A stretch of 64,000 bases of DNA. It comes from Agrypnia vestita. Lineage: Eukaryota > Arthropoda > Insecta > Trichoptera > Phryganeidae. The notes beneath the pieces are model-generated. The model searched no databases, was not told the origin of the DNA, and saw only the letters and a list, made by a program, of their open reading frames with translations. Position 1 is the first letter of the stretch, and every line of letters starts with the position of its first letter. The position numbers were made by a program, and so were the translations under genes. Location: NCBI GenBank assembly GCA_016648135.1, contig JADDOH010010145.1, positions 1-64,000 of the forward strand. Reading direction: 5' to 3'. This document shows positions 20,176 through 31,140 of the stretch, in pieces.

Positions 20176-20879
20176 GTTTTTTCTTCAAGCGATGTGACGT
20201 GCTCACTAACATTTCAATTCTTGGCGACTGCGACTTAATAAATATATAAACGATAGATATTATTATTATTTCATTTACCAGGACTGAGGTCTGGTTTACA
20301 GCTGACAGGATTTTCAAAACAGAAAAAAAATTCTGATTTTGTTAATTACATGCAAATTGAATTAATTGATAATATTCAAATAATAACTAATTAATAAATT
20401 AATTAAAGTACATTAATTTATATTATTACATTAATTTAAAGTACATTAATTTATATTATATTTAATATTGATTTTATTTATTAGTATGTATGTGCTAACA
20501 GTAGTTGAATATAAAAGTATCCCTTAATGAAAATAAATTGTCTCTTAGTATATAGTTATAGTCATATAACAAATTGATATTATTTCTTTCAAAGTTATCA
20601 GTATTGTGAATAAACTAAATATCAGATTACAATTCTTCCTTATTATCTGGCGAGCAATTCAAGGCTGTCACGTATGCGAAAACATTTTCCTTTCAAATGA
20701 TTTTATAAAAAAAAAAAATATTTTGCGAATAACGTTTTTAGATACACATCGACAAGACATACTTCGTTATTGTTTCCTCGAAAAAAAATGTCACAAATTT
20801 GTCAAAAAAGATAAATATCTCAGCTCTGAGCAGCTTCTGATGTATCTAGATGAAAATAAATCAATAAAAAATGCAAGAA

Positions 20880-21120
20880 ACCTGAAGTAACATTGACGTT
20901 GTTTACAGAAAAACTTCTCTGAACTCGTCAACCATATAATTAATACCGACCACTTTTTCGATAAACATAGATTAAAACCACTCCACTTCGTTCCTCCTAG
21001 AGGATTGATAATGAATAATTTGGAAACTATCGAAATCCAAAACACTTGAATACTGATAAAACACTCGTAAACAAGATCACACTCCCATAAATGTCTCCGA
21101 TCCTCACTATTTTCCCTTCA
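20880..21120 (+). pseudogene. Penelope-like element, GIY-YIG endonuclease-region relic
   Basis: The plus strand reads NFSELVNHIINTDHFFDKHR, then LKPLHFVPPRGLIMNNLETI and EIQ before a stop. Penelope-like retroelements end with a GIY-YIG endonuclease domain in which SxFAxHxxxxxH, an ILHxxxK-like stretch and an NxLExxEI helix follow one another in this order. The upstream 94-codon frame (20606-20890) may be the preceding segment but is too diverged to place. The Penelope assignment gains support from the hammerhead-core-like motif 100 bp downstream at 21218. The reverse transcriptase itself is missing. Confidence 0.45.
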
Positions 21121-21214
21121 AGACAAAATAATTCCCCCACCACGCGACCCGCTGTCTTATTTGAAAAAGTTGACGAAATTTATGTTTTTAGGTTAGTTAC
21201 AAATTACACCTGAT

Positions 21215-21270
21215 GATGAGTGGGACTGCTCATCTCGAAACTATAATAAAGATCAAGTGTGTGCATTACA
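21215..21270 (+). repeat. Hammerhead-core-like motif downstream of Penelope-like relic
   Basis: CACCTGATGATGAGTGGGAC continues TGCTCATCTCGAAACTATAA: a CTGATGA box, a stem (GATGAG/CTCATC) and GAAAC. The preceding TACAC can pair with GTGTG about 20 nt after GAAAC, a possible stem I, but the usual unpaired H at the cleavage site is not obvious. Catalysis is unproven. Confidence 0.45.
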
Positions 21271-21389
21271 AAGTGAATCATGGTTTAATGTACTGATTAC
21301 AAAAATAAAAAAACTACTATTTATTTAAAATTATATCTAATATTTAATATAACAAACCTACAAAGCATACAAAAATCGACATACCTACA

Positions 21390-21690
21390 CTAAACAACGA
21401 AAGCATTAGATATAAGTATATTCCCCCTTAAGTAGGAACAGTGAGGCGTTATAAATAAGTGCTTCTCCCTTAATGGAATTGTACAATACAAATGAGAACA
21501 ATTGATTCGCGGCCATGAAGAGACAATCCGGCAAACTTTCTTGGCCAAAGCAGACTGCTTTCCCAGCAAGATTTTCCTAGCAATATCCAACAAGACATCC
21601 ACACTCTGATAATTTCTAGGTAAAGACTAAGTTCTAATCTCGAATTCCACAGAAAATGCAATGACCTATTCCACCCAACCGACATAACAC
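21390..21690 (-). other. Overlapping open frames of unknown origin
   Basis: Two minus-strand frames overlap here (71 codons at 21470-21685, with LYLEIIRVWMSCWILLGKSC; 70 codons at 21390-21602, with LLDIARKILLGKQSALAKKV). The second could continue the first after a +1/-1 shift, as in a decayed mobile-element gene. I do not recognise either. Confidence 0.3.
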
Positions 21691-21699
21691 ATAGAGATA

Positions 21700-23449
21700 T
21701 GTCGTTGAATATGAAATTCGCCTTAGTATATTAAAAATTTTAGATATTTAAATGGCGATTTATTTTATGCAAGCAAGGAAATACTGTGTAAAGCGAATAT
21801 TTATATTCATGTTATGACTTTAATTTCGTTCGGCAAAGCCGTTTGTTTTCTGCAAGTAAAGAAATTATTTATTTTCTTGTATTTTATTTGTAGAACTCCA
21901 TGTTTATTTTTAATGAAAAAGATTAATTAAATTTTCATTAATAAAATTATAAATTTTTATGACTGCGTAAAGCGTTATTTAAATGTAAATGAAACGATCC
22001 AAACATTAAGCTAATTGATTATAATTAAAAAATTATCTATCAAAATGTAGTAATCTAATGAGTTAAAATAAAATTACTTAAATAGAGACACAAAATAATT
22101 TAATTAGTTGCTAACAGAAAATGAGAAAAGGACAATACAACTTAACATAAAATTTTACAACAATCGTTGTCATTAGGAAAAACAGAAATTTTTTTTAAAA
22201 AATAAAAAGAAATTTTTATAATAAGTATTTCGGTGAAGAAAAAATAATCCTTTTATACATCGGCTTCAACAAAATCATCTAATTGCCCATGGGGGAAGGA
22301 GTTACTAAAATCATTTCAATAGTTAGATATTCTTGACACCTTGTTATTATAATTTTAATATTCATGAAATAACATGATAAGATTTACTCCTCCCATAATC
22401 ACAAGTGTCAGCTCTTTTATGGCAAGTTAAATTAAGTTAAGTTTATTTTTATTGTATTAAAGTAATTTTGTATTTAAATTTATGTACTATTACTTGCCTC
22501 TAATAAAAAAGTCGATTGTGCGTGGTCTATCCACTGTTTGAAAATGGCTGTTATATTTAAAAAACGCTTTACGTAAGTTTATCAACTTTTCGTTAACATG
22601 TGTTTTATCAAAGTAATAATATTTTATTTCTATTGGAGAAAAAAGTTTCGCTTCAATAATTCATGAATGCTGAACACTACTATTTTTTCATAAATGCTTT
22701 ACTTGGCAAGAAATTCTATTTAGTCCATCTAAGTCAATCACAAGTCAACAATACATACATTTCATTCGCGCTGCCATTTTCTCCTGATATGATATAGTTG
22801 GTGTTGGCTGAGAGCAAATATTGTTTATTATGTATTTTTTTTTTTAAAATGAAGCAACTTAAAATTAAGTTTGCTCTAGAAAAATATAATTAAAGAAGCC
22901 ATCATTAAAACAAAGATGTTTTATAACCATTCTTTTTACTTAGTCCTATATGTTTTAAAGTTTTTTTGCATTTTTTTAATGTAGTCTTCGAGGATTACTA
23001 ATTAAGAATATACCTACCGAAGCATAGCTCTATCTCTTCCAAAATCATGTTTTTAAATCACTATTAATAGCAAAGCAAAATCCACCAAAATCAACCCTCA
23101 AGGATGTATCACGTGACAAAGAGAGAATTGATGTCGATGTTTATTTACTTATTTATTTGTTTATATATTTTTTTAAATTTACTAATTTAATTATCTACGC
23201 CCATTATAGGCTTTTACATATAAAAATGAGTATATATAAACGAAATAGTATTGATCTCAGAAACACTCAGAGGGATATTTGCCTTTGCTTTTATGCACCT
23301 CATACATGTATGTAAGAATATTTGTCTCATCTTTATAGTTTTCTTAAGTTCATCTTAAGAAGTCTCATCTTAATGGTTCAACATTTTAATAGAATATGAC
23401 ATAATTTAAAAAAAACGTTTAAATATAACTAAAAGTTTTGTCATTCGTC
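21700..23449. other. AT-rich stretch with nothing recognised
   Basis: No coding frame, RNA gene or element end was identified. TTATTTACTTATTTATTTGT near 23140 may be an antisense non-LTR tail. Confidence 0.35.
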
Positions 23450-23860
23450 CTTGGCTGTTATTGAAGCGATCGGTCGAGCCTGCTCGCAATACATGGTGCG
23501 GCCCTGAGGCGCTCCAGGAATGGTGATACAATGGGGGAATAATTCCCGGGGCGGGGGGACCCCCTGCCCGCCGCGCCCGATACATCCTGGATGGAAGGAC
23601 AGTTCCGAAAACCGCACGACCTTCAGGATTCCATTAATATTTCCGTAACTTATATCGTACCGAAGGAAGAAATTAAATCAATCGCCAGACGTATATTGGA
23701 TATTTCGTATTTCATGTGGTTTCGAATGTTTCTTGATTTCCGGCGTATTTCTTATACTGCATTGTCAGTAAAATATGACAACGTTCGAAATATTATACAT
23801 ATTCAACCAGTGAGACACACATTGGACATTGGACAGTCCAACTAAAGTCTGATTTGAAAG
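23450..23860. other. GC-rich island, possible exon or regulatory block
   Basis: A block at about 23455-23620 is sharply richer in GC than its flanks (GGGGCGGGGGGACCCCCTGC near 23549). On the minus strand TGTCCTTCCATCCAG at about 23605-23591 is a good splice acceptor, and the following roughly 130 bp is open in two frames, one ending SPFLERLRAAPCIASRLDRS. No matching donor is visible. An 84-codon plus-strand frame at 23591-23845 is also open. I cannot decide between a minus-strand terminal exon, regulatory DNA and chance. Confidence 0.3.
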
Positions 23861-24940
23861 AAAAATGATCTTTTACAGACTATATATACGATTTAATTAA
23901 TTTGAATTCTTGAGTATGAGGTATAATTTTTTTGAATATTTTTATATTAATGACAGTAAAATTTTATTAGTACGCATGTAAAATTTAATTAAAATAATCG
24001 ATTTTTTAATGACTTTATGGATACCGCAATATAGGAAACAGAACGTTTAATCTTTGTCTTTTTTAAAACGATATATTTAACTACTTAAACAGCACCACTT
24101 CTTTTTCAAACATTATACAATCAATTTGTAAATAAAATATATGGTCTTTATTTGAAAATATACGAAAATAGTGTACCAAAGATAACTCAATTGCATGAAA
24201 ACTAAAATAGTGTTTCGGGGTTATAATTTTTTTGATGTTACAACAATATATTAGTTCATATTTTTTAAAGAAAATGCTTCAAGAGTAAATGGATCTTATA
24301 TTATAAAATTTATTAAAAGCCTGTTTGGCTAAGGATTTTGCAAAATGATTTAATAAGTTTACGTTAAATTTAGAAAATCGAGATCAAATACGAAAATCGT
24401 GTACTATGGCCTCTTAAGTGCATTAAAAATTCAACGTCAAATTTTTAAAAAAATATGACGTAAATATTTCGCAAACATAATTCGTTGTATTATAATTGAT
24501 TATGGTATATGTTGAATAAATTTTTTTTCAAAATGGCGGACCCGCAAAGGTCCTTTTCCCTGACGTGCGCAGCTGGTGGAGATAATCATGTTGCCACGGT
24601 TTGAGTGAAATGTAAAATTTAATTAGTTTTTTTTTATATTGTGTAATATCTATGATGCAGCACATCAAAAAATGTAAAATGATAGCAGTTTGAAAATAAT
24701 TTTAAAAAATTGAAATCGAAAATTCATAGTGAGCAAATGACGCATTTTATTTTTAAAAAATCATATACTTCTTCGTAGATATTGTTAAAAAAAATGCAAA
24801 AAATTATGAAATTCTTTGATAAATTCACCTGACACGCTAGCCTCAAATTGATTACATTCCAACGATTTTTGGAGTTTTTGAATCACTTGTCGAACTAAAA
24901 TTATTCTTAAAAAAGCAAAAAAACTAACCCATAAAAACCA
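23861..24940. other. AT-rich stretch with nothing recognised
   Basis: Only low-complexity AT-rich DNA with one mixed patch (24530-24600) is visible. Confidence 0.35.
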
Positions 24941-24944
24941 TGTT

Positions 24945-25260
24945 TTTATTATACTCCCTTTCTCATTTACTAGTTGAAACAGGTTTCGCGCCTACTCCAT
25001 GCGTTGGGCTCTAGTCGGGCGACGCTACTAAAGGGAGTAATAAAAATCTCGAAAAATCCAAAATTATACTATAATTATTCAATTTTTTAAACGAAAATTT
25101 GTAAGCTCATTTTTATCGTTGCCACGAGTCTGCCTGCAAAGTTTCAGCTCTATTGGATTACGAGGAAAAGGGTTAAAAATCGATCCAAAGTTTTTTTCGG
25201 CAGATAAGCAGACGCTACGAGTTAAAAGAAAGGGAGTAAAAAAAGATTTGTCGAAAATGT
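24945..25260. repeat. Inverted-repeat region built on ACTCCCTTTC/GAAAGGGAGT
   Basis: TTTTTATTATACTCCCTTTC near 24947 has inverted partners at about 25030 (AAAGGGAGTAATAAAAAT) and about 25225 (GAAAGGGAGTAAAAAAAG). The three sites could be the ends of a nested or partly duplicated terminal-inverted-repeat element of 100-310 bp. The interior is not coding. Confidence 0.45.
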
Positions 25261-25845
25261 TACATTGGTTTAACCCTTTTTAGGTGCAAAATATATGCAT
25301 TCCTAACTACCTTATTTTAAATTAAATATAACCCAATCTGAAAACCGAGCAATACGGACCGCTAGTCTTCTATAAAATATGTGAAACGTGTTACTTTCTT
25401 ACACATTTGATTTAAAAAGTTGCGAACATGACCCGGCAAAGAGAATTCCATTCAAGAACAAGAAAACTGCATTAGCTACAGCACGCGATATTCATTATCA
25501 TAAAGCGACAGGAAGTATTATTGTCGTGATTCTTAATTACAAAATTGAATAAAATAATGTGATACCATGACGCGCTTAGTGTGTTATTACAACATGTGTA
25601 CGCAAATCTAAAAATAAGATTTATTAATATTATTAAATTCTTATATTAACACTTTTCAATCATAGAAAAAGAGAAATTTTTAGACGAGACTTTTGGAAAG
25701 CGGTCGTCAATCTACATGGTCTAATAAATGGGACATGTTTAATGAGAGGAATATGGAGAATAAGAAATTTATTTATACATTAAAAACACAAAATGGGAAG
25801 CAGGAATTGCATCCTGTGTTTTTATGTCTTCATATACATTTTTCT

Positions 25846-25985
25846 GGTTTGTGTCTTGTAGGGTATTATGCCGTGTTATTACGACCTTTCTGGCCAACGT
25901 TTCGGATCCCATTGCAGGGTCCATCATCAGGGCTGAAGCATCGATCAATAGATTCTGAGTGGCCGTGAAAACCTAAAAACATTCT
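25846..25985 (+). mobile_element. Retroelement end with inverted 5' part (same family as 44104-44360)
   Basis: The left part is antisense (GGGTATTATGCCGTGTTATT to CATCATCAGGGCTGAAG) and joins directly to a sense 3' tail AGATTCTGAGTGGCCGTGAA ending AAACCTAAAAACAT. The antisense part, read on the minus strand, includes CCTGATGATGGACCCTGCAA then TGGGATCCGAAACG, a hammerhead-core-like arrangement with stem GGACCC/GGGATCC. Similar sequence without its GAAAC part lies at 63197-63295. Confidence 0.55.
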
Positions 25986-25999
25986 TACATAGACATTGA

Positions 26000-27150
26000 T
26001 GCGATATCACTTTTCAATAACCAACGATAAGCCCTGAGCCATCGTATACGAGACTTCCATGAACTTTTCTCATATATAAATAGCTTCGTCTCTGTCAGAC
26101 TTATATAATTTATCCTCAATTTATTAATTTAGTTGTACAGTACTGACATGTACCTACATCATTTTAAATCAAAATAGGTAGGTACCTACATCAATATTTT
26201 GTCTTCTGCGGCGGTTTCTCGTTGTGAGGATGACAGTTTTAATAATTCTGTTTTACTAACGTCTGTTATTAATAATGTATGCGAGCGTGGCTGAAGAGCC
26301 TTTTACGAGTTGTGCACATGCATCCAGTGGGTAGTGGGGGACATTTTGAAAGACAACATGGATTGTAGGGTCGGATCTCCACGATATCTAGGTATTCTAA
26401 AAACACACCTATTTATTTGATGTCGAAGCGACACGCATGTCAAACAAACGTCTATCATCAGGCTAATCAGTCATTGCGATATGGAATTTTGACTTAAATA
26501 ACATAAATATACATACGCTTTACTAGTGCGCTTGGCCTAACACGCTATGGCCGGAGCTGTTGAAAAAATATTCGAAATCATTAAATAAATTATCATTAAT
26601 TAAATAAATTTTCTGCCCAAAAAGACAGCAAAATAAAAACAGTTATTGACAATAACCTTAAATTATTGGAAGATCAAATAAATATAGAAAAAAAGAATGC
26701 AAAAACATAAAATAATTCTACAAGAAAAAATAATAAATAACAGCGAAGAATTCATCAGGAAACTTGAAGGATTTATTAACAGTAAAGAAAAAACAACACA
26801 TGCTGAAATTTTATCTACCAACATTCTTAAGCCTATTACTTCCAGGCCATACCAGGATAATAATATTATTGTAAAATTTATTAGAAATCAGTTTATGATA
26901 TACACATGTACTAATTTCATCATCCAAAGAGCTCAAACATTAATATAAAACAATATTTTCGGCACAATGATAGAAATATTGACATTTTACTGATATCGTA
27001 CATTTTAGAGTATTGTAATAATCACCGTCATAAAAATTTGCTCTTTTAAGAATAAGTCATTAAGAAATATTTTTCAATTTAAAAATATTTTCGTTCCTTA
27101 GAAACTAATTTTGAATTGTGTCAATTGCCAAGGCAATATCTTTTATAAAT
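26000..27150. other. No gene recognised; one low-complexity open frame
   Basis: An 83-codon plus-strand frame at 26697-26948 is lysine/isoleucine/asparagine-rich, as AT-rich DNA would give, yet it has a helical stretch NNSEEFIRKLEGFINSKEKT. I cannot assign it. A mixed-composition patch at 26270-26560 shows no structure I can name. A GCTTCGTCTCTGTCAGA fragment near 26084 may be family B debris. Confidence 0.3.
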
Positions 27151-27153
27151 TAC

Positions 27154-27690
27154 TAGATGTGCCCGTAGCTTCGCCCGCGTGGAATTCTGTTTAAGAATAG
27201 GTATGAGTATCATTGAAAAATCAATATAATTTAAACTACTCGTCCAAACAATGTTGTATGCTGGGCAATTTTCATTTACATAAAATTTTCCTTACGAAAA
27301 GTAAATTTATTTTGATAATAATTTAATATTACCTACATAAATTACCCCGAACATATAAAAATTAATTTTTTATATACAATTTATTCTTATTTTATCAATT
27401 TGTGAATAAACCTTAACATATAGACACATGTCATTACGGAATTTTTGTAGGCCTTTTAATGCACTACACCTTTTTGTAGAAAGCATTCATATATCTCTTA
27501 CCGTTAAGGCAGCGTTCGTAAGAAACGCGTTCGCTCGACCATTTTTTTTTTGTTGACTTACGTTGAGAAATTGGTTATTCAAAATATTGCTCAAAGAATT
27601 GTTAAAATCGGATGAGTAGTTTTGGAGACATACCGTCATATAGACTACATCTGAATTTACAAACATTACCTCTTATAACATTAGTATATA
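27154..27690 (+). mobile_element. RTE-like non-autonomous repeat of lepidopteran type
   Basis: It starts ACTAGATGTGCCCGTAGCTT, CGCCCGCGTGGAATTC and ends with AAATCGGATGAGTAGTTTTG, GAGACATACCGTCATATAGAC and TTATAACATTAGTATATATGA. The start (CTAG.TGTGCCCG...CGCCCGCG) and end (AAATCGG.T.AGTAGTTT...TATAATATTAGTAT) match the general plan of very common moth and butterfly retroelement repeats. No protein is encoded. A similar start occurs at 34798. Confidence 0.65.
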
Positions 27691-27934
27691 TGAGATGCAT
27701 TTCAGCTTATCGCAATTATTTGCATCAAAATTAAATATAATACAACACGCAAGTCATATTAAATAAATTACTCTGTTTTTTTTTACATTTCACATAACTC
27801 GTTTTCAGCAATTCCCCTACACAGCATACAGCGGGATATGTCCTCATACTTCTCCAAAATATCTTTCCAGCCTTACCTATTTCCATGGAAGAAAAGGTGA
27901 ACAGATTGCTAGAGGGCTAAACAAAATGTCTTTC

Positions 27935-28085
27935 AGGATGGGGACCTCAGCCTCAGAGACGGGGAGATCTGATAAAGAAATGTAATTCCGGTGGGGTGCT
28001 ACGCCCTCGGCGTGTCAAGGGCGGGCCCCCGCGTCCCCCCGAATAACTCAAATCCAGGACACAATGGGGAAGGGGTGAGAAATGC
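27935..28085. other. GC-rich island
   Basis: GGGCGGGCCCCCGCGTCCCC at 28020-28039 and flanks stand out against AT-rich DNA. AATGTCTTTCAGGATGGGG near 27927 has the form of a splice acceptor, but the following frames close quickly. It may be regulatory or decayed. Confidence 0.3.
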
Positions 28086-28915
28086 GTGGTTGTTTTTGGT
28101 AAAAATTCTTCAGTTATTTACATATTGGTTTACATTTGTATACTATTCGCATATATTCATGAAAGTGGTAGACCGTGTGATTAATTTTAAATTCCTTTTA
28201 TAAAAAAAAGTCACTCCGTAGATATCAGTGGCGTACAGCGCATACAAAAAAAACGGTACACTACTAAAAATTCTGGTAAAAATAAATTAACTACTTCTTT
28301 AATGATTACAAAATAAATAAACAGTTAGATTATGTCTATTAATTAAAAAAAAACACTGTATAAAACCATTATTGTTTAATAATCAACATGTTTAATCATC
28401 GTCAATATTTATTTTCAATATTTGTTGTATCTTGATGGAGGGACGTCCCAAATCATGTTCTAATTCAATAAATAGTTGTTATATACTAAGTGCGAGTTTT
28501 TTTATTAATATCAATATTAAATTTTAAATTAATATATATATATTTTTTTATATTATTTACAATTAATTTTATGATTAAGACGGCATTTCTTACAATATAA
28601 AGTGCAGTAGGTACTCTGATGAAACTTGTTAATCTTGAACTCATTCCTAAATTCTATTTATTCTTTATTTTATTCTAAATATTATTTACAATTTATGTTA
28701 TCTATAAGTCATTATTTATTATTAATTTATCATAAAAGTGTATTGCGTAATTATATCATATTCAGAATACTCAAAAAATATTCATATTTTGTACTCTTAT
28801 GTCATCTAGTCAATTATTGTCAAAATAAATTAAACGTATTCATTCAAAAATTAAACGTATTCATTCGCTCCATTTCACTAAAAGTCACGCTTTAATTTAA
28901 AATTTGAAGAGTAAA
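28086..28915. other. AT-rich stretch with nothing recognised
   Basis: An 89-codon plus-strand frame at 28626-28895 is hydrophobic and tyrosine/leucine-rich, as translated AT-rich DNA usually is. CAGTGGCGTACAGCGCATAC near 28229 looks like a DNA-element end, but I found no partner. Confidence 0.3.
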
Positions 28916-28936
28916 GTTTTCATTGTACAGTTTTAA

Positions 28937-29000
28937 GTATGCAATTTGAAGTGCGCAATTTGAAGTACGTAGTTTGAAGTATGAAGTTTGAAGTGTGCAG
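28937..29000. repeat. 14-bp minisatellite
   Basis: Four to five degenerate units of 14 bp follow one another, such as GTATGCAATTTGAA, GTGCGCAATTTGAA, GTACGTAGTTTGAA and GTATGAAGTTTGAA, leading directly into two interlocked hairpins at 29001-29050. Confidence 0.75.
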
Positions 29001-29050
29001 TTCGCTTACAAACGTCTTCACACGTTTGTAAGCGAACGTGTGAAGACGTT
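29001..29050. repeat. Two interlocked perfect 14-bp inverted repeats
   Basis: TTCGCTTACAAACG (29001-29014) pairs perfectly with 29023-29036, and AACGTCTTCACACG (29011-29024) pairs perfectly with 29037-29050. The shared segment means only one hairpin can form at a time, a switch-like arrangement. Whether it is transcribed is unknown. Confidence 0.85.
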
Positions 29051-29639
29051 TATAAGCGAAGACGTTTACACTTCAGTATAATGAAGTACTTCATTGTAGT
29101 ACTATATTTTTTTTATAAAGTACCGTTGATATTTTAGATAAATACTCTGAATTGATTTTATACTGCTTTCTATTTGTGAAATAATTAGTATAGGTATAAC
29201 AAAATGGAAATAAAATACTTTTTATTGTAAAAAGTATTTAACTTAAGTAATTAACCAAGAATTAAACAATAAATAGATAAAAAAGAATTAAAAAAGGGAA
29301 AAAACCACAAGAGTCTCTTTTTGGATAGGTATAGTTTTAATAGACTTGAGTAAACTAGTGTTATAAACTAAACTTAATAAAAAATTAATTAATTAATAAT
29401 CTATCTATCTAAATCTATAAAAAATTAATGGGTGCCAATAATGAAAATGATGAAAAACTCGTTTTCTGTGACGTAAAACATTTCATACAAAGATTTTATT
29501 TGGTGAAATAAGAAGAGTACATATTACATATTTATAACTAACGAATGCATTTTTATTAACAGAGTCTGGTTTCTACCAGTTATCAATAAAATTTTATTTT
29601 TATTATTACCAAGATTTAATATTCAATAGAGAACCCTGA

Positions 29640-29800
29640 TATTTTGTCGCCGCTAACTGAAATGGCGGACTCTTTCCGCCGTCCTCCGTTCCTTGAGTAA
29701 TTTTCTCGGCTTAGTTTAACCTTCAATAAGCCGAGATCTCAGCCGGCGCTCCCGGGATTACGCTGTACCCCATTGGCTTAGATAAGGTAAGGTGATACCC
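29640..29800. other. GC-rich island with hairpin
   Basis: TCTCGGCTTA at 29704-29713 and TAAGCCGAGA at 29727-29736 form a perfect 10-bp hairpin within a block of mixed composition. GATAAGGTAAGG near 29786 has splice-donor form, but no frame stays open into it. Confidence 0.35.
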
Positions 29801-30261
29801 TTGTTTGTATTCTACCTTCAAGTAAACAGTCGTAATTACTTAATTAGCATTCTTATCCAGTCGGCCATCTTAGTATATTGACAGTTCACGAGACTTATTT
29901 TGATTAACTCCGATTGAAAACAATTTTGGAAAATCCGTGAATATATATTTTATATTATAAACCTTGGGTACCTACTTTGCATTCTCTGTTTAGGATATGT
30001 AAATATACTTATATTATGCAGAGTATAACAGAGCTAGTTCAAATACAGCTATTTTACAGCTTTCTAAATTATGAATCGAAAAAGATTTAATCCGAAAAAG
30101 ATTTATGTCCTCATATTTGAAATAAAATTTGAAACTACGGCAAAAACTATCATTAACCATGTTCTAGATATCTATGACATGGCCTTCGCAGATCTTGATA
30201 TATTACATTTAAGTTTTGAGCCATTTACAAAATCCGTTACGAATAAACTTGCGAGATGACA
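29800..30261. other. No gene recognised
   Basis: A 62-codon plus-strand frame at 30071-30259 has no recognisable domain. The rest is AT-rich. Confidence 0.3.
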
Positions 30262-30360
30262 TATTTTCTCTTACACATGTGAATACATATACACACACGA
30301 ACACATAAAAACGCATACACATGGACACATAAAAACACACAAATACACACAATCACATAA
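30262..30360. repeat. ACACAT-type degenerate microsatellite
   Basis: Repeated ACACAT, ACACACA and CACATAAAAAC motifs run through about 100 bp. Confidence 0.7.
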
Positions 30361-30474
30361 ACTTACTATTTTTAGACCCTTGTACATTTATACTCTTGCA
30401 AATATTTGGGTTTTTTTAATTGGCCCAGGGCTCTGTATATCACCAACTATTTTTTTAATATCATATGTCTATAT

Positions 30475-30530
30475 AATATATATATATATATTATATAGAT
30501 ATATATATATATATATAAATATATATATGG
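30475..30530. repeat. TA microsatellite
   Basis: Alternating TATATATA with minor interruptions (AGAT, AAAT). Confidence 0.85.
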
Positions 30531-31016
30531 TATAAAAAAAACCTATAAATGAAAAATAAAAATATATTGGAAGACTTCGAACAAATCTCGAAACGAGCAC
30601 ACGATAGTGGAATAATAATTTACACAAAAAAATAAATTTAAAACATTCTACATACACAAAAGACTCAAGAACTTGTCATTGCTTTTAATGAGATTTAAAA
30701 TATATAAAATTTTAATAAATATTATGATAGTTTTGCGAGTTTGCGTAAAGTATTATTTTAAATATGACAGCTATTTCTGCTTACTAGGCTATTATAAAAC
30801 AGTACAATTGTCATAAAATGACTGGTTTCATAATAACTATAATAATTGGTGAATGCAATAATTGCTAATTGAAAATGAATAATTGAAAAGCATCCGTTCA
30901 AATGATTTATTCAAAGTGAACAATTCACTTGAATGAACAACAGCGAAAGTTCATTAAAATAAACAAAATTCTCCATCTCTACTTCTCTGCACTCAGTCAG
31001 CGAGTTACCATGTCAA
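30531..31016. other. AT-rich stretch with nothing recognised
   Basis: No gene or element end seen; ATAATTG/CAATAATT repeats near 30840-30880 are simple-sequence-like. Confidence 0.35.
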
Positions 31017-31140
31017 TTACCAGGTAGCGAAAGCCAAAAGCTTGGACCTAACATCACTAATTATCCCTGAAAGTGTCTCAACGCCAATGATGTCTAAACA
31101 ATCACTGTCTAAACAAACAACAAACCCTATAAAATATGTG

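Noticed and set aside
28229..28260. DNA-element terminus CAGTGGCGTACAGCGCATAC
   Set aside because: Looks like a transposon end but no inverted partner or second copy was found in the window.
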